Of a stretch of 64,000 bases of DNA, positions 40,865-51,475 are shown one piece after another. This DNA comes from Arabidopsis thaliana (lineage: Eukaryota; Streptophyta; Magnoliopsida; Brassicales; Brassicaceae): the NCBI RefSeq assembly GCF_000001735.4, contig NC_003071.7, positions 8,053,151-8,117,150 on the forward strand. Reading direction: 5' to 3'. Under the pieces are notes generated by a model. The model made no database searches. It saw nothing but the letters and a program-made list of their open reading frames with translations, and had not been told where the DNA came from. Position 1 is the stretch's first letter; every line of letters begins with the position of its first letter. The position numbers were made by a program, and so were the translations under genes.

Positions 40865-42747
40865 GTGCTATGTTTCTTGTTTTTGTTTTGTTTCAATCAT
40901 ATTTGGATTAGAAGTTATAATCATTTAATAATGTTTTAAGCTCATTCAACATAGTTATAGTTTCTAACTCGTTCTTGATGACTAGTTCGTTGGAGGAGAC
41001 TAATTGCTTCATTATTGGTTTATAGAATGATTAGAACCCTTAAGCTCTCGAAAAATATATAAATAGATAGATATGTAGTCGTTTTCAGTTTTAACACGGT
41101 GCTACAGAGTTTCTTGACCGATTCAACACGAATTGTTGAACATGTTACCGAGCTCTTGTTTTCTCTCTTTAACATCTCTATTTGTGTCGCTGTCAGGAAG
41201 TAATTGTTTAGACTTTTCATCGATGTGTTATACTTCGGTTTCTTGTTCTTGAATTTGTCTAAGTCTTGGTTTCTTTCGTTTGATTTTTGATTGAATAGGT
41301 AATATTGTGTGGTTATGTAGACGTGGACTCAGTCTAATGGATGATAAGAATCTCCAAAACTGAAGCTACGAAGAGGTACAATACAAGCCAAGGACTCTTT
41401 CCTCCATAGAGAAGTAGCGGGTCGATCTTATGGTAATATATAAGCACTAAGCAGATGGGCGTTTGATCATATAAACCCTCACTACCATTACCAAAAAGCA
41501 ATAGCCAAGAGCTTTTTTTTTCATTTTCTTTTTGAAAGCCATGGATCGGTTTTCGTTCTTGAATGTTATAATGGAGGTTGCGGGTATTCTAAATGAATCC
41601 CGCAAACTCTCCTCAAGAACAAAAAGTTGATGTTCTCAGTCTTGGTATTCCCTCTCTTACTCAATTGTTTAGTTTACTTGTTCAACGCCATTGCCATCAA
41701 ACCCGAGATAACAAACTTGATCCTTGAATCAAGTTTGTTACCTATGACAGATCCAAACACCCCGGAATTTGCTGCCCATCTTATGAGAGTCTTTGTAGAT
41801 TTTCGCCAGTTTGTCAATTCTTTATACATCTTCATCGCCGTCTCCTCCATCATCAACCTTTTATCCACTCTTGTCATGGTTCATGCATCGGCTCTTACTC
41901 ATAAAGATGATAGCTTCGAGATCAAAGATTTTCCGATTCTGACGCTTAAATATTGGAAGGGACCTCTTGTGACCAATTTCTATATTGTTCTCTTCAGTCT
42001 TGGCTATTGGTTCCTATTCTTTATAGTCCTATTTTCTATCGTTTTCTTCTCTACAAAACTCGATTCCTTGGCAGCCAAATCTCGCGCTTTATTCATTGTA
42101 TTTGCAGTCTTTGAGTCTTACTTAGCTATCGTTTGGAACTTATCTATGGTCATATCGATACTCGAGGATACTTATGGGATCCAAGCTTTGGGGAAAGCTG
42201 CAAAGATTGTTAAAGGGATGAAGCCAAAACTATTCCTCTTGAATCTTTTCTTTGGGTTATTGTCATTTGGATTAGTTCAAATCTTGCGGCTGGTCGATTG
42301 GAGTAGTTCATTCTCGGTTACCTTAACCACCGGTTTGGTCCTTATGAGTTCGGTCTTTGTGGTGAGGATGTTTCAGCTTGTGACTTACACCGTTGCTTAT
42401 TTCCAATGTAAGAGCCTGCAAGGACAAGACTCGCTGAGGGATGTTGAATATACGAAATTGTCATCCACTACTCTCATGGGAGGATTGCCTTGATTAGGCA
42501 TGTATAATACATAAATATACGTGGGTCGTTTGTTTCTTAAGAATGTTAAAGTTCACCATGGATTTGGTAAAGTATTTCTAATAATCCAAGGTTTTTTGTA
42601 ATTTATAAAAGTAATTAATAATCAAAGGTTTGGTTGAAAATATATTTTGTGTTAAGGTATGGTTGCATATGTATATATTTAGCAAGGTATTTTTGCTTTT
42701 CTGTACAATGCATATGACATGATTATCCTTTTGGATGAAAATGAGAA
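40780..42747 (+). repeat. Tandem duplication, left unit
   Basis: This segment, from the last 28 codons of ATL56 through the membrane-protein gene and its 3' flank, is repeated at 43661-45735. Matches include GTTAGATT..GAGGAAG, TTTGGATTAGAAGTTATAA, TTTGTCTAAGTCTTGGTTTC and CACCATGGATTTGGTAAAGT. Coding parts are the most similar; spacers have drifted and carry indels. Offset is about 2.88-2.96 kb. TATATAA at 41437-41443 corresponds to 44399-44405. Confidence 0.9.
41541..42493 (+). pseudogene. Six-TM membrane protein, first copy, frameshifted
   Basis: Paralogue of the gene at 44500. The original start ATG at 41541 gives MDRFSFLNV and ILNESRKL, as in the paralogue, but one base is missing at about 41608-41612 (CTCTCCTCAAG against CTGTTTCTCAAG). 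That frame stops soon after. The rest of the gene is open from the ATG at 41630 to 42493 (287 residues, starting MFSVLVFPLLLN). The downstream frame has no stop and keeps most of the paralogue's residues, so a protein lacking the first 30 residues may still be made, or the break is young. It has about six hydrophobic segments; function unknown. I remember it as At2g18680. Confidence 0.8.
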
Positions 42748-43660
42748 AACTACTATACTACAACAACTATAGAAAGCAAACCAAAATAATAATTAGAAAA
42801 ATAAGAAGAACAAATCCCAAATGTTTTTCATATCATATCGCATTGCATTATGTTACAACATAGCTCTGTAATGAGAATTTTGAATTTCATACATGTATTT
42901 CATGTTAAATTATAGTTTTTGACTACATAAGGTATGTTTTAGCACAATATTATAGTCTTTAGCTACGAAAAAGCCGATTTCTCCACAAACTTGCATAAAA
43001 CAAATTCACGTAGGTGCACACATGAATTTCACATAGTCAAGATATTACGGTACAATAACAGAGTTAGAGCATATGCATGATTATGCACAAAACATGAAGT
43101 GTAAGTATGAAATTCAGATTTCTCATTATTCGAATTTAAGTATAAATTTAACATAATGCATTTGTAAGGATATAAAAAATCTGATTTGCCGTGTTTAAGG
43201 TAAGTGTTTTTGTTGACTCCTTGTTGGGACATCTAGCTTCACCGTGTCACTCCTTGAGGATAAGACTAAAAATGTCGGAAACTTCTCTCAATTTTATTTG
43301 AACATGTTCGGGTTTGAAAACCGGTTTATGTAACTATCAAGAAATAATCAAAACAAAAAATCCAAAAATAAACTTCAATGTGAATTTTGATTTGGGCTAT
43401 ATATTTCAAATTTCAGTCTAAAATTTATTGGCAACAATATTATTAAAAAAAAAAACCTACATTGTTATTACAATGGGGAAACTTATTTATTAAGCGGTAT
43501 AAAAGGTTTTATACATAAGTAACGAAAAAGTAGTAAGTAAACGACCATGAGTTGGTAATTAATTTGCAAAAATGATGGATGATACGTAAAAGTTTAATTA
43601 TATTATGTTAAAAATTTTACTTACCTTAAAAACAAAAGAGATCAGATTTAAAGAAAAGAG
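42748..43660. other. Spacer between the tandem units
   Basis: AT-rich. The ORF at 43029-43232 on minus has no recognisable domain. No gene seen. Confidence 0.5.
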
Positions 43661-43662
43661 AG

Positions 43663-43746
43663 GTTAGATTAAAGGAGGAAGTTCTACAAGAAGGAGAACT
43701 ATGGATATGTTTTGGTCATGGAAGAAATAGTTTGCTAGATTTGTAA
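43663..43746 (+). pseudogene. ATL56 3'-end fragment
   Basis: 27 codons plus stop matching the end of ATL56: QEGELWICFGHGRNSLLDL against QEGELWRCFGHRRSSLLDL. There is no RING finger and no start. It is a by-product of the tandem duplication. Confidence 0.92.
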
Positions 43747-44398
43747 GTGCTCTGTTTTTCTTTTTTTCAATCATATTTGGATTAGAAGTTATAATCATTT
43801 AGCAATTTGCAACGTCCTCAAAGAATGTTTGAAGCTCTAATTCTTCTATGTTCGGTTAAATATAAATATATAATGACGGTTTGGTATAGCATATAGTTTG
43901 ACCCTACTGTTTATGACTCATTCATGATGACTTGTTCGCTTGAGGAAACAAATTTTTTTTTTAGATAGATGTTTCATTATCTTACACGGTTTCTTGACAT
44001 TTTCAACACGAATAGAGGAAGTGAATGTTGATCACGTACATTTGATGAAGAAGTCAACTTGCAATGTTAAACATGTTCCTCTTATTTTCTTTATATAACA
44101 TCTTCATTTATGACGCGGTCAGGAAGTCATCATTTTTAGACTTTTCATCGATGCATTATGCTTCGGGTTCTTTGTTCTTGGATTTGTCTAAGTCTTGGTT
44201 TCTTCCTTTGATTTTGGATATAATATGTAGTAATAATAATATATTGAGGGTTCCGTGTACTTGGACTCAATCAAATGGATGACAAGAATCTCCGTAAGCG
44301 AAGCTACCCCGAAATACAAGCCAAAGACTTCTTTTTCCATAGAAAAATAGCTGGTCATAATCTAAAGGTATAGTAGTTTTTGAATGTTTGGTTAGTAG

Positions 44399-44405
44399 TA
44401 TATAA
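44399..44405 (+). promoter_or_regulatory. TATA box of the second membrane-protein gene
   Basis: TATATAA about 95 bp before the start codon, conserved at the equivalent place in the left unit (41437-41443). Confidence 0.55.
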
Positions 44406-44499
44406 GCCCTAGACAGATAGGTTTGATCTTATAAACCCTCGCCACCATTACCAAAAACCAATAAGCCAAGAGCTTTTCTCATTTTTCTTCTTGAAACCC

Positions 44500-45468
44500 A
44501 TGGCTCGATTTTCCTTCTTGAATGTTGTAAAGGATGTTGTGGCTATTCTAAATGAATCCCGCAAACTGTTTCTCAAGAACAAAAAGTTGATGTTCTCAGT
44601 CTTGGTATTCCCTCTCTTACTCAATTGTTTAGTTTACTTCTTGAACATCTTTGTCATCGTACCGGAGATCACAAACTTGATCCTTGAAGCAAGTTTGTTG
44701 CCTTCGACAGATCCAACCTCCCCGGAATACGCAGCCCGCCTTATGAGAGTCTTTACAGATTTTCGCCAATTTGTGGGTTCTTCATACATTTTCGCGGCTG
44801 TCTCCTCCATCATCAACCTCTTTTCTGTTCTAGTCATCGTCCACGCATCGGCTATTACTCTTAAAGATGAAAACTTCAATATCAAAGATTTTCCTGTTCT
44901 GAGCCTTAAATCTTGGAAGGGACCTCTTGTGACATATTTCTACATTGCTCTTTTCAGTCTTGGCTTTGGCTTCCTCTTCTTTATAATCCTTTGTCCTATC
45001 CTTTTGTTCTCTATAAAATCCGGTTCCGTGGAAAATATCGGTTTCTTGGCGGTCGAGGCTGGTGTTTTATTGATTATATTCACCGTCTCTCAGTCCTATT
45101 TTGCTATCTATTGGAACTTATCTATGGTCATATCGATACTAGAGGAAAGTTATGGGTTCCAAGCTTTGGGGAAAGCAGCAAAGATTGTTAAAGGGATGAA
45201 GACAAAACTGTTTCTCTTGAATCTTTTCTTTGGTTTATTGGCATCCGGATTAGCTCAAATCTTGCAGCTGATCAATATGGGAAGATCGTTAGCGGTTACC
45301 TTAACCACAGGTTTTGTCCTTGTGTGTTTGGTCTTTGCGGTGAGGATGTTTCAGCTTGTGACTTACACCGTTGCATATTTCCAATGTAAAAGCCTCCAAG
45401 GCAGAGACGTTGAGTCGCTCAGGGATGTGGAATATATGGCATTGTCTTCCACTACTCTCACGGAATGA
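44500..45468 (+). CDS. Six-TM membrane protein, intact copy
   Basis: 322-residue multi-pass membrane protein of a plant family without a clear function. The ATG at 44500 gives MARFSFLNVVKDVVAILNES; an in-frame TTG at 44491 is ignored. Hydrophobic segments lie at about 30-52, 93-115, 140-163, 176-203, 230-250 and 260-290. Conserved blocks shared with the paralogue include WNLSMVISILE, ALGKAAKIVKGM and FQCKSLQG. The N-terminal 30 residues are amphipathic and charged, so the mature topology could have the N terminus in the cytosol. Single exon. I remember it as At2g18690. No enzyme motif is visible. Confidence 0.85.
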   Translation: MARFSFLNVVKDVVAILNESRKLFLKNKKLMFSVLVFPLLLNCLVYFLNIFVIVPEITNLILEASLLPSTDPTSPEYAARLMRVFTDFRQFVGSSYIFAAVSSIINLFSVLVIVHASAITLKDENFNIKDFPVLSLKSWKGPLVTYFYIALFSLGFGFLFFIILCPILLFSIKSGSVENIGFLAVEAGVLLIIFTVSQSYFAIYWNLSMVISILEESYGFQALGKAAKIVKGMKTKLFLLNLFFGLLASGLAQILQLINMGRSLAVTLTTGFVLVCLVFAVRMFQLVTYTVAYFQCKSLQGRDVESLRDVEYMALSSTTLTE

Positions 45469-45735
45469 TTGCCTTGATATTTCAAGAGAAGGGCATATAT
45501 GATATGATATTTAATCTGTGGATTGTTTGTTTGTTTGAGAATATTGTTGAACTTCACCATGGATTTGGTAAAGTATTTTGAATAATCAAAGGTTTTGTTA
45601 CATATATGTTTTGTTAATTGTTTTAAGGTTTGGTTGAATATATTTGGTTTTATATATAGACATGATAGTTTTGCTTCTCTTTTTCTGTAAAATGCCGCAT
45701 ATGACTTGAGTATCCATTTCGATCAAAATGAGAAA

Positions 45736-46454
45736 CACTAAACTACACATTGGTATCTTTTATTTATTTAAAGTAGTATAAAATGCAAATAATATGCATT
45801 TCAGGCCATATGCAGTAAAACGCATTGTTGGTCACTGTCAGATTTGGAACCAGAGATCCGCAATCCGGAAGAACCATCCACGGCAGATATTAAAAGTCAA
45901 CGGCCATCTACATCACGTCTCTGAAAGAAAGCAGGGACGTTAGGCTTCCTCGTGAGCCGAACTAAACAAGAAAAGTCACCGTACCAGTGGGCTCGGACGA
46001 TCACCTTCCTAGAACCAGTCCATCCCCTGCCCAAAGAGGGAGTCAAACCTAACGTTGCAACAATAAAGACAAAATTAAAACAAACAAATTAATGCATAAT
46101 TAAAGCAATAATTGCCATTAATTCCTAAGATCTCCTAAGAACTTTGTATATATAAGAGAAGAGTGGAAATATTTAGAGCATAAAATATTGACTACTTGAC
46201 TATACTATTCATATTATTTGTGTAATTACTATATGTGTGCTAGATCTATGGAATTTTAATGATGAGAGAGCGTAACGAGTTGGCAAGAGCATGAAAGAAA
46301 AGAGACACAGAGATTTGTTAACGGGTTTGGTTAACAACCTACAATTTTGGGATCTAGTCCATAAACAATTCACTAGAAAATGCTCCAACCTACAATTGCT
46401 ATATTGCATCCACCTCTTTTTTCTAGAATTACAATGAAAGAAAACTACCATTCA
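45736..46454. other. Intergenic; possible solo LTR at 45836-46240
   Basis: From 45836 (TGTCAGATTTGG) a GC-richer stretch runs to about 46060, followed by a TATATATAAGAG promoter-like motif at about 46148. This layout resembles a Gypsy-type LTR. No matching second end, TSD or coding region was found, so this stays tentative. No gene. Confidence 0.3.
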
Positions 46455-47511
46455 TTGTTTTTCGGGTTGTCTGAATTTTTCAACCTAAACTATTTCAAAA
46501 CTCATCGTTTCTCTCCATACTTTTTTCCTCCGAAAAACAACCATCAACTTTAAAATTTCTGAAAAAAACAATTTTCTCCCTAAACCATGTTAAACCACAA
46601 ATTCGCGTTTACTGTTTCGCGTTACGATTACCCACATAATTACCCACGACCCGTGTGGAAACGACGTCGTTTTCCTTCATAGGTTTTATTCCCAAAATTG
46701 CCCAGAAACGACGTCGTTTTCTTTGTGTTTAAAATCTCAAAATCGAATTGGGGTTTAGGGTTCATATTCACTTCTCAAATTGAAGAAACTATGAGCACCA
46801 CGAGCTACTACTAATCTGCTTCAAGTCCGACACATCATTTTTCTCCTCCTGGTGTTCCATCGAAATGCTGGTGTGGAGCGTCAATCATCACTTACACATC
46901 AAAGACGAAGGAAAATCCAAGCCGGAGATTCTATCGATGTGCAATTGCATTGCAGGTACATTGTTCTATTTTGTTAGATTGTTGATTTAAGAGAATGCAA
47001 TTGAAGGCGTATTTTATCCGGGTTTATGTGTGTAGAGAGAAAATGAAGATCACTTGTTCAAATGGGTTGATGAAGCTCTCTTAGACGAAATTAGGATGGT
47101 CGAGGAGAATTGTAAGAGAGTTGAAGAGGATGTCAATGATCTAAAGGTGCAGATGGCTAAACGGCATCGGTTTTGTTTTTTTTGGGAAATAAAACAAAGG
47201 TGAAACGATGTCGTTCGTGTGTGATTTTTGGAAAATCAAAAAAAAGTGAAACGACGTCGTTTTAAGACGGGTCGTGATTACTTATGTGGGTAATTGTAAT
47301 CGCGGAACAGTAAACGCGATTTTGTGGTTAAACCCGGTTTAATGACTGGTTCAATTGGAGGCGTATTTTCTCGGATGAATCCGAAAGTATATGACGTTTT
47401 ATTCAGAAAATTTAGAATTGATGGTTGTTTTTTCAGAGAAAAAAAGTATAGGGGGGAACGATGAGTTTTGAAATAGTTTAGGTTGTAAAATTCAGGGAAT
47501 CCTTGTTTTTC
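46455..47511. mobile_element. MULE-like element with long TIRs and 9-bp TSD
   Basis: Element 46464-47502 is flanked by TTGTTTTTC at 46455-46463 and 47503-47511. The outer ends are GGGTTGTCTGAATTTTTC and, inverted, GGATTCCCTGAATTTTAC. The inverted similarity continues for about 250 bp per side (CAACCTAAACTATTTCAAAA, CTCATCGTT, ACAACCATCAA, GCGTTTACTGTT, ACCCACATAA, AACGACGTCGTTT). Long TIRs and a 9-bp duplication are typical of Mutator-like elements. The core carries a GRF zinc finger gene fragment, not a transposase (Pack-MULE style). Confidence 0.85.
46791..47203 (+). pseudogene. GRF zinc finger gene captured in the MULE
   Basis: Exon 1 46791-46955 and exon 2 47036-47203, with GTACAT..TGTAG splice borders. 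The protein has a GRF-type finger: CWCGASIITYTSKTKENP, then RRFYRC, and after the intron HLFKWVDEALL, where the last position that is often Cys is His. A helical, charged tail follows (LLDEIRMVEENCKRVEEDV), possibly a coiled coil. The ATG at 46791 is followed by a stop at codon 8 (46812-46814) in the same frame, so it is probably dead, unless translation starts elsewhere. GRF fingers bind single-stranded nucleic acid in repair proteins; small GRF genes like this are common in Brassicaceae transposons. Confidence 0.75.
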
Positions 47512-47808
47512 CGACGAGTGTAGCTTCAAAACAAAACCACCAACAGATCTTCAAATCTCGTTGGTGGGCAACGTCACACACACATGTGTACCTCTCTCGA
47601 TAAACTCTAGACGTGCAATATTTTCCTTTCGCGACAACGTTCTATTTATATTCTTACCATAAACCCCTCAAGCTCACATGACACTTTTCTCTCTTATTGG
47701 TCATCTCTTCTAAGACACCAAAGCCACATCATCTCTTAAGATTCGTGACTATATATTTCTCTTCAGTTCAGGTCTGTTTCTCTCTGTATCCACTCTTCAG
47801 CTCCAGCT

Positions 47809-47865
47809 CTTGTGTCACACGCACAGTCTTGCGCCACACGTACAATCTTGTGCCACGCACATATT
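47809..47865. repeat. Three tandem copies of a 19-bp unit
   Basis: Units start at 47809, 47828 and 47847: CTTGTGTCACACGCACAGT, CTTGCGCCACACGTACAAT and CTTGTGCCACGCACATAT. Period 19. Confidence 0.9.
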
Positions 47866-49539
47866 TTGTATCACAGATTATATCAACTTTGATCATCTTC
47901 TTTATCTAGAGTCTAACAACTAGTTACAAATAAACATTCATTTTATACTACAAATTGAGGATAGTATACAATTTTCTTTCTTTCTTGATTCTGAATTTTT
48001 GTCCTTGAAGGTTTAATCCCACTTCGTAATAATAAATTCTTGAGTGTTCCGATCATGCATCCACATGTTTTCTCATTACTTAACCTTAAAAACGAGAGTA
48101 ATTAGATTTTAGTAATGGCATATGCGCAACTCACAAACACCATTGTTGAATAATTTATGCGGCACTGGTAGCAGAAAAGATGAAATCCAGCTTATATGTA
48201 ATTTACGTGCTCAACTTTAATCAGCGGACAAAAATTATAAATGCGTAAACCACATATCTCCCCACCTATATGCGTGGAAGTTGTATTCAATATACAAAAA
48301 AAAAAAAGTCATTATAATTTCAATAACCAGATTGTATGAACCCATGTCGATTCATGTATGACTCATTATGTTGCAAACAAGTTACAAGTTACAACTATCA
48401 CGTGACTTTGCAACACCAAGTACTAGATTTTTTTTGTTATTAGGTTTAAAGTTCCATAACGACTCCATCAATTTGTGTACTGATAAATAGTACATCAACT
48501 AGAATTTAACGTGCCGTATACCGTAAAACAATATTTGTTTCATATAATCTTAACTAAATAGTAAATAGTAAAAAAAATCTTGGGTTTAAAAATTCATAAC
48601 AACGACTCCATCAATTGCGTACTGGTAGTATATAAATTACGCAAAGTCTTGATATAATTTTATCTAAATGAATCTAGTTGCTGATATGAGAAAGTAAATA
48701 CGTTGTCGATTAATTTTTGTATGCATCATGATCTGTATATATCTCTACTTTCCAAAAGTATACATCAAATATGAAACCGTGAGTCCTATCTTTAATTTTG
48801 GCAACAAACCGTGAGTTTCTTAAGAAAGTATGATTACTTAGTCGTAAAAGCATGAAGGCAAAACTTTTGAATAAATTGTGTAAACAATGTAAAAACATTT
48901 CACATGGGATTGTCTATAGATAATACGGCAAATTTAAGATGCCACTTTGAATTTCAGCCGACATGAAATAGTCACACATTGATTTTAGTATATATCAAAT
49001 ATAATTAAGTAGGAGAAAACCCTAAAAAAACCGACATCTTTGGTCAAGCCAACAAAAAAACACAGAAAAGCTAAACTGTTGTTGTTTTTATCTTGGTTTC
49101 GAAAAATAACGTGTATGAACCTAATTAAATCCGGCCCACTAAATATATAAATATCTTTTGGAGTTCGTTTTCACATTGATTTTCCTAAGAATTTGTAGGA
49201 CCATCATACAAAAGTTATTGATGGAAACTGCTCACCCTATCAACAATGAAAAGCAAGTAAGTTCACATTATATTTTCAATTATCTTGTAATCAAATGGGA
49301 TTTATACTGGTGACAATTTTTTTCTTTTGGGTTGTTCTATGTGTTGGAAACACTATGAGTGCTATAATTTTCATGAGGATGACGCTAAATGTTTGGAATG
49401 ATTATCAATAGAGATATAGCATGAGAAATCAAGAGATATATAATCAAAGGATATGATATAAATGTTCTTTTTGTCAACATATATAAATGTTTTGAAACGT
49501 AAAAAAGAAAGAAAGATATAAGCGTTTTGGTTCAATGAA
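47866..49539. other. AT-rich intergenic, no gene recognised
   Basis: ORFs at 48710-48898 and 49371-49583 are low-complexity. Nothing else seen. Confidence 0.5.
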
Positions 49540-50348
49540 TCATATATATGAAAGGAGACTAACTCTTTTCCACAACTTGACACATAATCACATGAGCGTT
49601 TGCCACCTAGACTTCATAAAATAAGTAATATATAATTAGTAATTAATTTAACATAACAACTAAAATAGGAGGATATAATTAATCAGAACTTGAGCCATCA
49701 TTCTTTCTACATTTTTTTAATTCAATATATCCTCTGTAATTTTGAGATCCACTTAAGTGGCTAAAGTGATCATAAAATCCAAACATGTTACACATATTCC
49801 TTGCCTAAAAATTAGACGATTATTAAGAAAAAAACTAAATGAATATGCAGATTAAATATATCTAAGCTTTTCGAGATTTATGCTAAGAAAACAAGTAATT
49901 TGAAAGATGTTTGAGGAGCTATCCTTATAACTAATACGTAAGATATAAGATTATGACAAGAACTTAACTAAACTTTCCAAGAACATCAAGTTGAATATGA
50001 TTAGATTGAATATGTAGAGACATAGTTAATAAAGACATGTTCTATTTTTAGTGTAAGAAATAAATTTTCTAAAATTTCACCTTCTCACAATCTAAACATA
50101 TAACCAAAAAAATAAGGATATATAAATTTAAAAAAAAACTGAGAATCTAGAACAACAATAAAAAAGTAACTCAAACACATTCGTTTTTCAGATGAACTAA
50201 TATAGTTGGACTTTTCAAAAACAATTACAAATCATATTTATTTTTCAAAACGGATGCATTCAACTTTACTTTATATGAACAGACATTATATAAAACAATT
50301 TGTAAATAGTAATACATAAATCCGCATGTAATGCGGGTACTCATCTAG
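49540..50348 (+). mobile_element. Helitron, complete ends, 809 bp
   Basis: It starts TCATATATATGAAAGG at 49540 after an A. It ends with the hairpin CCGCAT-GTA-ATGCGG (50322-50336), an 8-base spacer and CTAG (50345-50348) before a T. These are textbook non-autonomous Helitron ends. The block near 49555-49600 (AACTC..TGACACAT..CACATG) aligns with the other two Helitrons. No coding region. Confidence 0.85.
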
Positions 50349-50615
50349 TATAATAAATGTTTGGAATCACGTGAAATTTTCTCTTCAACAGAATGTTCTT
50401 CACAAAATGAAAATAATATACTTTTGGTCGAGTAAAAAATAAAATAAAATAAATCTCGACGTAATTTTTTTTATCCTATTCTATAGACAAACTTTTGGTT
50501 TTGGAGTAACACATGAGAATGAGTCATTCTTCCTATTTTGTGGTTGAGAAATGAGTCATTCCTTCGTTCATTGGATTTCATTTTATTCCCTTTTTGTATG
50601 TTTTTGTTCATAGTG

Positions 50616-50618
<3 letters not shown>

Positions 50619-50658
<40 letters not shown>
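50619..50658. repeat. (AT)20 microsatellite
   Basis: Forty uninterrupted bases of alternating A and T. Confidence 0.95.
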
Positions 50659-50667
<9 letters not shown>

Positions 50668-51417
50668 GATTGTTTGTTTCTTGTTAAAGGATCTTTAATA
50701 AAATCTAAATAATACTATGTTTTATTTTTGTGGAACGATGCTGCTTTTGTGTCCATATGTAGCTGGCACTTTGTGAACATTTCTTGATTATCTAGAATTA
50801 TCTTGTCTTTTTAATTTTTTTAAATGAATAACACAAAATATCACAAGGACATATTTCGAACAAAGTATAATAATGTTCTCGAGCACATCAGCATTAATCA
50901 ATAGAGAAGGAAAAAAAAAAAAGTGATACAAGCATTATAGTATTTCATACGCAAATCCATTCTAGATATTCTTCTAGAAAAACATACGTCTCTTTATATT
51001 TTTAATTTGGTGTATCTCAGATCCTCTACTATCCAACTGTCTTGTAAAAGTTACTTTAACTAGCTAATGTAATTGAAACTGTAATTTTATATGAACAAAT
51101 GATTTAAACGGATGATTTAATTAATGCTATAAAACTAGTTTGATCATCCTATCTCTTCAGATCACGTGAATATGAATTCGTAGTCTTAATTGAACATATT
51201 TATCCACACACATATCTATATTTTATAATATAAAGTTTGAATTCCAAGTTTTATACTCTAAATAAATTGGATAATGTTGTCATATTTCTCATATACATAT
51301 CTTTAAAACCTTGTCTCTACTTAAGGCTTGGAATCACACGGTCGTCATTCATCTTTTGATTTGGTAGTCTGGCGAAGTTAGAAATCAATTTTGAGTTGGT
51401 GGATATCCTTCTAAATG

Positions 51418-51475
51418 GGTGGTAGCCTAGTGATATTAAGAGTGAGTATTCAAGATCTCTAGTTCAATCTCATGA
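51418..51475 (+). mobile_element. tRNA-derived SINE-like remnant
   Basis: The sequence has TGGTAGCCTAGTGATATTAAG (box A-like) then CTAGTTCAATCTC (box B-like) about 30 bases on, as in Brassicaceae tRNA-derived SINEs. No clear poly(A) tail or TSD was seen. Confidence 0.45.

Larger units (their letters stand above)
43661..45735 (+). repeat. Tandem duplication, right unit
   Basis: Second copy of 40780-42747. It starts in a copied piece of the ATL56 tail and ends beyond the membrane-protein gene. The break in homology lies inside the ATL56 coding region, so the duplication boundary cut that gene. Confidence 0.9.
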
